A DNA stretch of 64,000 bases, from assembly GCF_033705735.1 (NCBI RefSeq), contig NZ_CP131131.1, positions 1,550,001 through 1,614,000 on the forward strand, read 5' to 3'. Below are positions 16,603-24,529 of this stretch, piece after piece. The stretch comes from Shinella zoogloeoides. GTDB lineage: Bacteria > Pseudomonadota > Alphaproteobacteria > Rhizobiales > Rhizobiaceae. A model generated the notes under the pieces. The model did no database searches. It was given only the letters and a program-made list of their open reading frames with translations, and was not told the DNA's origin. The position numbers and the translations under genes were made by a program. The first letter of the stretch is position 1. Each line of letters opens with the position of its first letter.

Positions 16603-17901
16603 TTAACGGCCCGCCTTCAGCGGGCCGCCCTTTTCCGCCACCATCGTGACGAGCCGTTCGAAGACGGAAGCCGACTGGCGGATGCCGTCATGTTCGAATT
16701 CGTTGGTGATCCAGACATCCACGTTGCCGACAGTACGGGCCGTCTCCAGCGAGAGGCCGGCATCGACATACATGTCGTCATGATAGACGACCGCCGAGAC
16801 AGGCACGGCGTTCTCGGCCAGGCGGGCCCTGTCGTAGAGGCGACTGTGGCGCGGGCGCCGGGCAAGCGCCTCGGCGGCAGCGCGGAAGGGCTTCAGCAGC
16901 GCGATCTCCTCGAACATCCACGGATAGATCATCTCGCCGGTGAAGAGGAGCGGCCGCGCCCTGGCGTCGAATTCCGGGAATTCGCCGAGCAGCCGCTCGG
17001 CCGCCCAGCCGGTCGCCCCCTCGCCCTGTCCGTAGATCGCCTCGTGGATCGCGGCGAAGAGCGGATTGCCGCTATAGGCGGTCTGATGCATCACCGAGCC
17101 GAGGAACTGGTCGGAGAGGCGATCCGGCGCCGCGAAGGCCTCGTCGAGCAGCCAGTGGATGTTCTCGTGGCCCGGCCCCATGCCGAGATCGAGGCCGAGG
17201 CTCTGGAAGCGGCGCACGGTGAGCCGGTCGCCATCGGGCAGCATCACCGGATTGGCCTCGATGAAATCGGCGATGCGCGAAACGAGTGCCCGATCGTCCG
17301 GATAGCGCTTGTAGAACAAATCGTTCTTGGCGCGCACGCGCGGATAGGTGTGACGATAGACCGCCTCGGCGGAGGGGTCGAGGCTCGGAATGCCGCCGGC
17401 GACATAGCAGGCCGAAAGGCCTTCCGGCGCACGGCTGAGATAGGTCAGCGTCAGGAAGCCGCCATAGCTCTGGCCGAGCGTCTGCCAGCGCACGCCACCG
17501 AAGGCGGTCTTCCTGAGATGTTCGAGGTCGTCGACGATGGAATCGGCGCGGAAGCAGGCGAGATAGTCGGCGCCGGCCTCGCCGTCGAAGCGGGCGATGG
17601 TCGCCGCGTCGACCGGGGTAGACCGGCCGGTGCCGCGCTGGTCGGGCAGGATGATGCGATGCGTCTTCAGCGCCTTGGCGAGCCAGGAAGGGCTGCCCTT
17701 CGTCGGGCGCGGCGACTTACCGCCCGGCCCGCCCTGCAGGAAGCAGAGAAGCGGCAGCGTCTCGTCCTTGCGGGCGGGATCGACCACCTCGCGGGCGAAG
17801 AGCTCGATGGTCTCGCCCTCGGGCTTCGACCAGTCGAGCGGCACCCTAACGACATGGTCGCGCACATGGAGGCCGGGAATGGTGTATTCGGAAACGATCA
17901 T
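16603..17901 (-). CDS. Alpha/beta hydrolase, proline iminopeptidase-like (S33 family)
   Basis: A 432-residue cytoplasmic hydrolase. The oxyanion motif 'LQGGPGGKS' (GGPGG at 57-61), 'LPDQRGTGRST' (86-95) and the nucleophile elbow GQSYGG with Ser145 are the hallmarks of proline iminopeptidases and related S33 peptidases. A C-terminal 'VYHDDMYVDA' and 'NEFEHDGIR' likely give the catalytic Asp and His. It would remove N-terminal residues (often proline) from peptides, or hydrolyse small esters or amides. It is a single gene with a short gap to the TetR gene upstream. Its last codons are part of a GC hairpin shared with the convergent small gene. Confidence 0.85.
   Translation of the reverse strand: MIVSEYTIPGLHVRDHVVRVPLDWSKPEGETIELFAREVVDPARKDETLPLLCFLQGGPGGKSPRPTKGSPSWLAKALKTHRIILPDQRGTGRSTPVDAATIARFDGEAGADYLACFRADSIVDDLEHLRKTAFGGVRWQTLGQSYGGFLTLTYLSRAPEGLSACYVAGGIPSLDPSAEAVYRHTYPRVRAKNDLFYKRYPDDRALVSRIADFIEANPVMLPDGDRLTVRRFQSLGLDLGMGPGHENIHWLLDEAFAAPDRLSDQFLGSVMHQTAYSGNPLFAAIHEAIYGQGEGATGWAAERLLGEFPEFDARARPLLFTGEMIYPWMFEEIALLKPFRAAAEALARRPRHSRLYDRARLAENAVPVSAVVYHDDMYVDAGLSLETARTVGNVDVWITNEFEHDGIRQSASVFERLVTMVAEKGGPLKAGR
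16608..16626 (+). terminator. GC hairpin followed by CCCTTTT, downstream of the small membrane protein gene
   Basis: Arms GGCCCGC and GCGGGCC enclose CTTCA, then GCCCTTTT follows on the plus strand. It lies 15 bases after the small gene's stop and could terminate it. The same bases encode the last residues of the convergent hydrolase, so a terminator function is inferred, not certain. Confidence 0.5.
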
Positions 17902-17987
17902 GGAGAAGTCCTCCTTCAGTGCACGGCGCTAACGCACCGGAATCGAGCAGCACCTAAAGCAGGTCGGCCACCGTGTTGGCAATGCCC

Positions 17988-18665
17988 TCAAGCTTCGCCC
18001 TCGCCCGACGCAAGCTGCGCGATGCCGCCGAGCGCGAAGGCCGCCAGGCGGGCGGCGAGCCGCTCGTTGCTGACATGGCCGCGGCCGAGCGGGGGCATCA
18101 CTTCCGAGAGGCGCTTTTCGGCGATCAGCAGCATGAAGCAGGGCGCCATGATGGAAAGGGCGGCCTGGGCGACGAGGGGATGATCGGTGGAAACGCCCAT
18201 GATCTCGGCGATGACGCCGAAGACCAGCGCCCTTTTCGGCTCCAGCTCCTCGCGCCGCAGCCTTTCGAAATGCGGCGTCGGGGAAACGAGCTCGCGCGCG
18301 ATCAGCCTGGCGGGCCAGGAGGCATCGCCCTGCGAGCGCACCACGCGCACGAGAAGGCCGATCAGGCGCCGCAGCCTGTCCTTCGGGTCCGTGTCGACCG
18401 ACGCGGCGCGCGCCAGCGCCTGATAGTTGACGAGGCGGCGATGCGCCTCGGCGAGCACTTCGGCATAGAGCGGCGCGATGCCGCCGAAATGATAGTTGAC
18501 CGCCGCCGCATTCGCCCCGGCGCGGAGCGCGATCTCCTTGGCGGTCGCCCGGTCGAAACCGTGCTCGGCGAAGACCGGCCCGGCAGCCTCCAGCAGGCTG
18601 GCGCGCGTGGCGGCGCCATCCGGCCGCGGGCCGGAGACGGACGATCGTCTTGCGCCTCGCGCCAT
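17988..18665 (-). CDS. cecR: TetR family transcriptional regulator (CecR/YbiH-like)
   Basis: A 225-residue repressor. The N-terminal TetR helix-turn-helix reads 'TRASLLEAAGPVFAEHGFDRATAKEIALRAGANAAAVNYHFGG', and the C-terminal region matches the CerR/CecR-type domain (DUF1956). The ATG at 18665 with AGGGAG upstream is preferred over a TTG at 18689 that would lie inside the operator. It is divergent from a HlyD-ABC-ABC2-ABC2 operon. In E. coli, CecR (YbiH) represses exactly such an operon (ybhGFSR), so the same control is inferred here. The 29-bp palindrome at 18686-18714 is its likely operator. Confidence 0.88.
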   Translation of the reverse strand: MARGARRSSVSGPRPDGAATRASLLEAAGPVFAEHGFDRATAKEIALRAGANAAAVNYHFGGIAPLYAEVLAEAHRRLVNYQALARAASVDTDPKDRLRRLIGLLVRVVRSQGDASWPARLIARELVSPTPHFERLRREELEPKRALVFGVIAEIMGVSTDHPLVAQAALSIMAPCFMLLIAEKRLSEVMPPLGRGHVSNERLAARLAAFALGGIAQLASGEGEA

Positions 18666-18685
18666 GTCGGTCTCCCTTTCAGAAT

Positions 18686-18714
18686 TCAAATCTAGATTTC
18701 AAATTTGGATTTGA
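18686..18714. promoter_or_regulatory. 29-bp palindromic operator of the CecR-like repressor
   Basis: The site is symmetrical about base 18700: 12 of 14 pairs match, with arms TCAAATC and GATTTGA. It contains, offset, a perfect 12-bp palindrome AAATCTAGATTT at 18688-18699. It sits 21 bases upstream of the repressor start and 67 bases upstream of the HlyD-family gene, so it could control both directions. Confidence 0.75.
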
Positions 18715-18780
18715 CAATCCCTTCCGATCGTCCTTAGCTGGAAAGGCTCGCCCCAGGAGCACCCGCGGAGTCGAACCGGC

Positions 18781-19761
18781 ATGAAGCGCATCCTCCTCAT
18801 CGTCCTCCTTCTCGCGGCCCTTGCCGCCGGCGCCTGGTGGTACCGGCACCGCGACAGCGGCCCGACCGAACTCGTCCTTTACGGCAATGTCGATTTCCGC
18901 CAGGTGACGCTCGCCTTCAACGGCAACGGGCCGGTCGCCGAGGTGCTCGTCGAGGAAGGCGCGGCCGTGAAGAAAGGCGAAGTCATCGCCCGGCTCGACA
19001 CCGGCAGGATCCGCCCGCAGGTCGACCAGGCCGTGGCGCAGGTCGAGGCCCAGCAGGCGAACCTGACCCGCCTGAAGAACGGCAACCGGCCGGAGGAGAT
19101 CGCGCAGGCACGCGCCAATCTCGCCGCCGCCGAGGCGGAATCGGCCAATGCCCGCCTGCAACTGGAGCGCCAGAGCGCGCTCGTTCCCCGCGCCGCCGTC
19201 AGCCAGCAGGCGCTCGACAACGCCCGCTCCGCCGCGGCGGTGGCGGAGGCGAAGGTGGATGCCAGCCGCAAGGCGCTCGACCTCCTCGTCGCCGGCACAC
19301 GCGCCGAGGACATCCAGCAGGCCGCCGCCCAGTTGCGGGCCGCCGAGGCGCAGGTCGCGTTCCTTAGGGCGGAACTCGACGATGCCGACCTCAAGGCCCC
19401 GGCCGATGCGACCGTGCGCTCCCGGCTGATCGAGCCGGGCGAGATGGCCTCGCCAACGCGCGCCGCCTTCTCGCTTGCCACCAACAATCCGAAATGGGTG
19501 CGCGCCTATGTCTCGGACATGCAGCTCGGCCGGATCAAGCCCGGCATGAAGGCGCAGGTTCTGGTCGATTCCTTGCCCGGCCGCACGATCCCGGGCTGGA
19601 TCGGCTTCATCTCCTCGGTGGCGGAATTCACGCCCAAGACCGTGCAGACCGAGGAATTGCGCACCAGCCTCGTCTATGAGGTGCGCGTCTTCGTCGACGA
19701 TCCCGACAACGTGCTGCGCCTTGGCATGCCCGCCACCGTCCGGCCAGGGCAGGAAGGATGA
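18781..19761 (+). CDS. ybhG: HlyD family secretion/periplasmic adaptor protein (YbhG-like)
   Basis: A 326-residue membrane-fusion protein. Residues 1-20 form an N-terminal anchor or signal. A first lipoyl half ('GNVDFRQVTLAFNGNGPVAEVLVEEGAAVKKGEVIARLDT') is followed by a long coiled-coil hairpin of about 120 residues rich in Ala, Gln and Arg, then the second lipoyl half ('LKAPADATVRSRLIEPGEMASPTRAAFSLATNN') and a beta-barrel. It would bridge the inner-membrane exporter to an outer-membrane channel encoded elsewhere. First gene of a four-gene operon; length and order match E. coli ybhG. Confidence 0.9.
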   Translation: MKRILLIVLLLAALAAGAWWYRHRDSGPTELVLYGNVDFRQVTLAFNGNGPVAEVLVEEGAAVKKGEVIARLDTGRIRPQVDQAVAQVEAQQANLTRLKNGNRPEEIAQARANLAAAEAESANARLQLERQSALVPRAAVSQQALDNARSAAAVAEAKVDASRKALDLLVAGTRAEDIQQAAAQLRAAEAQVAFLRAELDDADLKAPADATVRSRLIEPGEMASPTRAAFSLATNNPKWVRAYVSDMQLGRIKPGMKAQVLVDSLPGRTIPGWIGFISSVAEFTPKTVQTEELRTSLVYEVRVFVDDPDNVLRLGMPATVRPGQEG

Positions 19762-19767
19762 GCCGCC

Positions 19768-21531
19768 ATGGAGGACCGTCCGCTCTGTCTCGTCGCGCGG
19801 GATCTCAGCAAGCGCTTCCAGCGGGAAACGAAGGAGACCGTGGAGGCGCTTGACGGCATCTCTCTCGCGATCCGCAAGGGCACGCTGACGGCGCTTGTCG
19901 GCCCCGACGGCGCGGGCAAGACCACGCTTCTGAGGCTGGCAAGCGGGCTGATCGCCCCGGACGGCGGAAGCCTCGAGGTCGTCGGCCTCGACGTGACCGC
20001 CGCCCCGCAGGCCGTGCAGGACAGGATCGGCTACATGCCGCAGCGCTTCGGCCTTTACGAAGACCTCAGCGTGCAGGAAAATCTCGACCTCTATGCCGAC
20101 CTGCACGGCGTTTCCCATGCGGAGCGCCGGACGATCTATCCCCGCCTCTTCGAGATGACGCAGCTCGGCCCGTTCAAGGCGCGGCCCGCCGGCAAGCTTT
20201 CCGGCGGCATGAAGCAGAAGCTCGGCCTTGCCTGCACGCTGGTGCGCGCGCCCGAACTGCTGCTTCTGGACGAGCCGACGGTCGGTGTCGATCCGCTGTC
20301 GCGGCGCGAGCTCTGGGAGATCGTGTTCAAGCTGATCCGGGAGGATGGCCTCTCCGTCGTCGTCGCCACCTCCTATCTCGACGAGGCGGAGCGCTGCGAG
20401 CATGCCGTGCTGATGCATGCGGGGAAGATCCTCGACGAAGGCCCGCCGGCCGAAATCACGGCGAAGGCGGAGGGCTGCTGTTTTCTCGTCCGGGGGCCGG
20501 ACGGCGTGCCGGCCCGCTCGTTGCAGGCGCGCCTCTTCGCGCTTTCCGGCGTCGTCGATGCCGTGCCGGAGGCGGGCCGCGTCCGAGTGGTGCGCCGGCG
20601 CGAGCAGATGGAGGAACCGTTGGCGCTCGAAGGGCTGCCTCTTGAGACGGAGCCGACTGAAGCCCGCTTCGAGGATGCCTTCATGATGCTGTTCGACCGC
20701 GTCGCGGGGGAGCGGGAACATGTGGACCAGGCGGCGCTCGCGGCGGGCTCCGGGCAACCGGCGGGCGAAAAGGTCGTGGAGGTGCGCGATCTCGTGCGGA
20801 TGTTCGGCGATTTCACAGCTGTCGACCATGTCAGCTTCAGCGTGCGGCGCGGCGAGGTCTACGGCCTTCTCGGGCCGAACGGCGCGGGCAAGAGCACGAC
20901 CTTCCGCATGCTCTGCGGCCTCCTGCCCGCGACCTCCGGGGCGTTGCAGGTCGCCGGCGCCGATCTCCTCAAGGCCGGCGCGAAGGCGCGCGAGCGCCTC
21001 GGCTATGTCGCCCAGAAATTCTCGCTCTACGGCCAGCTGACGGTGGACGAGAACCTCGAATTCTTCGCCAGCGCCTACGGGCTGCGCGGCGGCCGCAAGA
21101 AGGAGAGGATCGCCACGCTGAAGGCGGCCTTCGATCTCGACCGCTTCCGCGACCTGCCGAGCGGGCAGCTTCCCGGCGGCTTCAAGCAGCGCCTTGCGCT
21201 GGCCGCCGCGCTCCTGCACGAGCCCGACATCCTGTTTCTCGACGAGGCGACGAGCGGGGCCGATCCGCTCGCCCGCCGCCAGTTCTGGGGCCGGATCACC
21301 GCGCTTTCCGAACAGGGCGTGACCGTCATCGTCACCACGCATTTCATGGAGGAGGCGGAATATTGCGACCGGGTGATCATCCTCGATGCCGGCCGCAATC
21401 TTGCGGAAGGAACGCCGGTCGACATCCGTGAGCAGGCCGGCACCACAGCCAGCGCCGCGCCCGGCATGGAGGATGCCTTCATCGCCATCGTCGAGCGGGA
21501 ACGCCGCAAGCGCACGGAGAAGGCCGCATGA
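19768..21531 (+). CDS. ybhF: ABC exporter ATP-binding protein with two nucleotide-binding domains (YbhF-like)
   Basis: A 587-residue protein of two fused ABC cassettes. Domain 1 has Walker A GPDGAGKTT (Asp in place of the usual Asn), signature LSGGMKQK and 'LLLDEPTVGVDPLSRRELWEI'. Domain 2 has GPNGAGKST, signature LPGGFKQR and 'LFLDEATSGADPLARRQFWGRI'. The fused arrangement is that of YbhF. It would power an ABC-2 exporter made of the two following gene products. It begins 6 bases after the HlyD gene and overlaps the next gene by 4 bases. Confidence 0.92.
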   Translation: MEDRPLCLVARDLSKRFQRETKETVEALDGISLAIRKGTLTALVGPDGAGKTTLLRLASGLIAPDGGSLEVVGLDVTAAPQAVQDRIGYMPQRFGLYEDLSVQENLDLYADLHGVSHAERRTIYPRLFEMTQLGPFKARPAGKLSGGMKQKLGLACTLVRAPELLLLDEPTVGVDPLSRRELWEIVFKLIREDGLSVVVATSYLDEAERCEHAVLMHAGKILDEGPPAEITAKAEGCCFLVRGPDGVPARSLQARLFALSGVVDAVPEAGRVRVVRRREQMEEPLALEGLPLETEPTEARFEDAFMMLFDRVAGEREHVDQAALAAGSGQPAGEKVVEVRDLVRMFGDFTAVDHVSFSVRRGEVYGLLGPNGAGKSTTFRMLCGLLPATSGALQVAGADLLKAGAKARERLGYVAQKFSLYGQLTVDENLEFFASAYGLRGGRKKERIATLKAAFDLDRFRDLPSGQLPGGFKQRLALAAALLHEPDILFLDEATSGADPLARRQFWGRITALSEQGVTVIVTTHFMEEAEYCDRVIILDAGRNLAEGTPVDIREQAGTTASAAPGMEDAFIAIVERERRKRTEKAA

Positions 21532-22673
21532 GCGCGCCCCGCTCCATGGCCGGCGGCCTTGCGGGCCTGCTGCGGCGGACGCGAGCCCTGATCCGCAAGG
21601 AAACGCGCCAGCTCCTGCGCGATTTCAGCAGCATCGCGATCGGCATCGTCATGCCCGTCACGCTGCTTATCCTGTTCGGCTACGGCATCAACCTCGATGT
21701 CCGCAACGTGCCCGTCGCGCTCCTCATGGAGGAAAACTCCGCCCCGGCGCGGGGCGTTGCCGCGGCCTTCGAGCTTTCGCCCTATTTCTCCACCCGCAGC
21801 GTGCGCACGATGAACGAGGCCGAGAAGATGCTGATGAGCGCCGAGGTGCGGGCCATCGTGCGCATCCCCGCCGATTTCGCCCGCAGCATCGATCTCGGCA
21901 CCGCCGAAGTGCAGGTCATCATCAACGGCGCGGATGCCAACACGGCCCGCATCTCGCTCGGCTACGCGCAGGGCGCGGTCGCCGTCTGGGCGGCCAAGGA
22001 GGCCGGGCGCAACGGCACGGCGGCGGGCGGCGTCACGGTCGAGCCGCGCCTCTGGTTCAACGAGGCCAACGACAGCAGCTACTTCCTCGTGCCCGGGCTG
22101 ATCGTGCTGGTGATGACGCTGATCGGCGCCCTCCTCACCGCGCTGGTGATGGCCCGCGAATGGGAGCGCGGCACCTTCGAGGCGCTGTTCGTGACGCCGG
22201 TGCGCCCGGCCGAGATCCTGCTCGGCAAGACCGTGCCCTATTTCGCCCTCGGGCTGATCGGCCTTGCGCTCTGCGTCGTCGGCAGCAAGCTGCTGTTCGG
22301 CGTGCCGCTGCGCGGCTCGCTCGTCATCCTCACAATCGTGTCGATGCTCTACCTGCTCGTCGCGCTGGGGCTCGGGCTCGTCATCTCCTCGGCGACCAGG
22401 AGCCAGTTCGTCGCCAGCCAGGTGACGGTGCTGCTCACCTTCCTGCCGGCGATGATGCTCTCCGGCTTCATGTACGATCCGCGCAGCATGCCCTGGATCG
22501 TTCAGATGATCACCTACATCTTTCCGGCCCGCTACTTCGTGACCCTGCTGCAGACCCTTTTCCTGTCCGGCAACAACTGGAGCGTCATCCTGCCCAACGC
22601 CGCCGTGCTCGCCGGCATGGCGGCGGCGCTGCTGACGCTTTCGGTGCGCCTCACCCGCAAGAGGATCGCCTGA
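21528..22673 (+). CDS. ybhS: ABC-2 type export permease (YbhS-like)
   Basis: A 381-residue ABC-2 permease. One N-terminal helix ('SIAIGIVMPVTLLILFGYGINLDV') is followed by a large extracytoplasmic domain (about 55-180), then five more helices including 'LIVLVMTLIGALLTALVMAREWERGTFEALFVTPVRPAEILLGKTVPYF', the ABC-2 signature. Overlaps the ATPase gene (ATGA) and the next permease gene by 1 base. Forms a heterodimer with the YbhR-like protein. In E. coli this system has been linked to drug and cation efflux; the substrate here is unknown. Confidence 0.92.
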   Translation: MSAPRSMAGGLAGLLRRTRALIRKETRQLLRDFSSIAIGIVMPVTLLILFGYGINLDVRNVPVALLMEENSAPARGVAAAFELSPYFSTRSVRTMNEAEKMLMSAEVRAIVRIPADFARSIDLGTAEVQVIINGADANTARISLGYAQGAVAVWAAKEAGRNGTAAGGVTVEPRLWFNEANDSSYFLVPGLIVLVMTLIGALLTALVMAREWERGTFEALFVTPVRPAEILLGKTVPYFALGLIGLALCVVGSKLLFGVPLRGSLVILTIVSMLYLLVALGLGLVISSATRSQFVASQVTVLLTFLPAMMLSGFMYDPRSMPWIVQMITYIFPARYFVTLLQTLFLSGNNWSVILPNAAVLAGMAAALLTLSVRLTRKRIA

Positions 22674-23791
22674 TGCCGATGTCCCTCCTGCGCATCCTGA
22701 CGCTCATCCGCAAGGAACTGCTCGTCATCCTGAAGGACCCGAAGAGCCGGGCGAGCCTCTTCCTGCCGCCGATCCTGCAATGCCTGATCTTCGGCTATGC
22801 CGCGACTTACGACCTCAACAGCGTGCCCTATGTCCTCGTCGACCAGGACCGCAGCGCCGCCTCGGTGACGCTCGTCGCGAAGCTGGAGGGCTCCGGCATC
22901 TTCCAGCGCCAGGGCACGTTCGCGCAGATCGATCAGGCCGTCCCCCTACTCGACGCGCGGCGCGCGCTGGTCGTCGTCGTCATCGGCAACGGCTTCGAGC
23001 GGGATCTCGAGGCCGGCGCGCCGGCTCCCGTCCAGGTGATCGCGGATGGCCGCAACTCCAACACCAGCGGCATCGCCGAGGGCTATGCCAATGCTATCAT
23101 CGGCGATTTCGCGGCCACTTGGCTTTCGGAGAAGGGCATCGCGCCCGCCGGGGTGAAGGTCTCGACGCGCGCCTGGTTCAATCCGCAACTGGAAACCCGC
23201 TGGAGCATGATCCCTTCGTTGATCGGCACGATCACCATGATGATGACGATGATGCTGACCGCCATGTCGGTCGCCCGCGAGCGCGAGGAAGGCACCTTCG
23301 ACCAGCTTCTGGTGGCGCCCTTCACGCCGACCGAGATCATGATCGGCAAGGCCGTGCCCTCCATGCTCGTCGGCATCACGCAGGCCTCGGTGATCCTGCT
23401 CGTCGCGCTCTTCTGGTTCCGCATTCCCTTCGCGGGCTCCTTCCTCACACTCTATGCGGGCCTTGCGCTGTTCCTTGCCGCCGCCATCGGCTTCGGCCTC
23501 TTCCTCTCCTCGCTTGCCGGCAACATGCAGCAGGCGATGATCCTCGCCTTCGTCTTCCTGATGCCCTTCATGCTGCTCTCGGGCCTGATGTCGCCGACCG
23601 AGAACATGCCCGCGGTCCTGCAATACGTGACCGTCATCAATCCGCTGACCTACGCGATCCGCATCACCCGCGCCGTCTATCTCGAAGGCGGCCGCTTCGC
23701 CGACCTCCTGCCCGACATGCTCGCCCTCGTCGCCATCGCCGCCGTCACCATGCCGATCGCCGCGTGGATGTTCCGCCACAGGCTGAACTAG
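22673..23791 (+). CDS. ybhR: ABC-2 type export permease (YbhR-like)
   Basis: A 372-residue ABC-2 permease starting MPMSLLRILTLIRKELLVIL. Its layout is the same as its partner: one N-terminal helix, a periplasmic domain ('VPYVLVDQDRSAASVTLVAKLEGSGIF'), and a C-terminal five-helix block with 'MTMMLTAMSVAREREEGTFDQLLVAPFTPTEIMIGKAVPSM'. The start ATG shares its first base with the stop codon of the YbhS-like gene (TGATG). The open frame extends upstream, but that part is a shadow of the preceding genes. Last gene of the operon. Confidence 0.92.
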   Translation: MPMSLLRILTLIRKELLVILKDPKSRASLFLPPILQCLIFGYAATYDLNSVPYVLVDQDRSAASVTLVAKLEGSGIFQRQGTFAQIDQAVPLLDARRALVVVVIGNGFERDLEAGAPAPVQVIADGRNSNTSGIAEGYANAIIGDFAATWLSEKGIAPAGVKVSTRAWFNPQLETRWSMIPSLIGTITMMMTMMLTAMSVAREREEGTFDQLLVAPFTPTEIMIGKAVPSMLVGITQASVILLVALFWFRIPFAGSFLTLYAGLALFLAAAIGFGLFLSSLAGNMQQAMILAFVFLMPFMLLSGLMSPTENMPAVLQYVTVINPLTYAIRITRAVYLEGGRFADLLPDMLALVAIAAVTMPIAAWMFRHRLN

Positions 23792-23866
23792 TTCGGATTT
23801 CGCGGGCGGCCTGTCGGAATCCCGCCCCGCCGTCCGTCTTCCATGCACAAGCCAGGGAGAACACCG

Positions 23867-24520
23867 ATGACGATCACCATCACAGCCTTCGAACGATCCC
23901 CCGACCGCGGCAGGGGGCTCGCCCGCGACATGCGCGTCCGCTGGGCGCTGGAGGAGGCCGGCCAGCCTTACGATGTCCGCCTGCTTTCCTTCGAGGCGAT
24001 GAAGCAGCCCGGCCATCTCGCCCTTCACCCCTTCGGGCAGATCCCGACCTACGAGGAGGATGGGCTTTCGCTCTTCGAAACCGGCTCGATCGTCTTCCAT
24101 ATCGCCGAACGCCATGCCGGCCTGCTGCCCCGCGAGGCGAAGGCCCGGGCGCGCGCCATCACCTGGATATTCGCCGCGCTGAACACGATGGAGCCGCCGA
24201 TCGTCGAACTGGAGACCGCCGTGCGCGAGGAACGTGGCAAGACGTGGCACCCGGAACACCGCGCCGTTCTCGAAGGACGCGTGCGCACCCGGCTCGGCCA
24301 GCTTTCCACACGCCTCGGCGCGGCGGAATGGCTCGAAGGCGCCTTCAGCGCCGGGGATCTCCTGATGGTCTCGGTGCTGATGCGGCTCGGATGGTCGGAC
24401 ATTCTGGACGACTACCCGAACCTTGCCGCCTATCTCGCCCGGGGCCAGGTGCGCCCGGCCTACCGGCGCGCCTTCGAGGCCCAGCGCGCCGTCTTCGCCG
24501 CCGCCTCGGCGGGAGACTGA
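23867..24520 (+). CDS. Glutathione S-transferase family protein
   Basis: A 217-residue cytosolic GST. The thioredoxin-like N-terminal domain (about 1-82) includes 'RMRVRWALEEAGQPYDVRLL'-like sequence, the cis-proline site 'HPFGQIPTYEEDGLSLFETGSIVFHIAERH' and the Glu-Thr-Gly-Ser glutathione-binding stretch; the all-helical C-terminal domain follows ('GAFSAGDLLMVSVLMRLG'). The ATG at 23867 has AGGGAG before it; an ATG at 23843 is less likely. It is 75 bases after the exporter operon and may be transcribed with it, which would suit a detoxification role. Convergent with the dihydroxyacetone kinase gene. Confidence 0.9.
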   Translation: MTITITAFERSPDRGRGLARDMRVRWALEEAGQPYDVRLLSFEAMKQPGHLALHPFGQIPTYEEDGLSLFETGSIVFHIAERHAGLLPREAKARARAITWIFAALNTMEPPIVELETAVREERGKTWHPEHRAVLEGRVRTRLGQLSTRLGAAEWLEGAFSAGDLLMVSVLMRLGWSDILDDYPNLAAYLARGQVRPAYRRAFEAQRAVFAAASAGD

Positions 24521-24529
24521 AACGACGGA

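Noticed and set aside
18679..21342. An 887-codon open frame on the minus strand
   Set aside because: Antisense to the HlyD- and YbhF-like genes, which carry full Walker and signature motifs. The antisense product has arginine/histidine-rich shadow composition.
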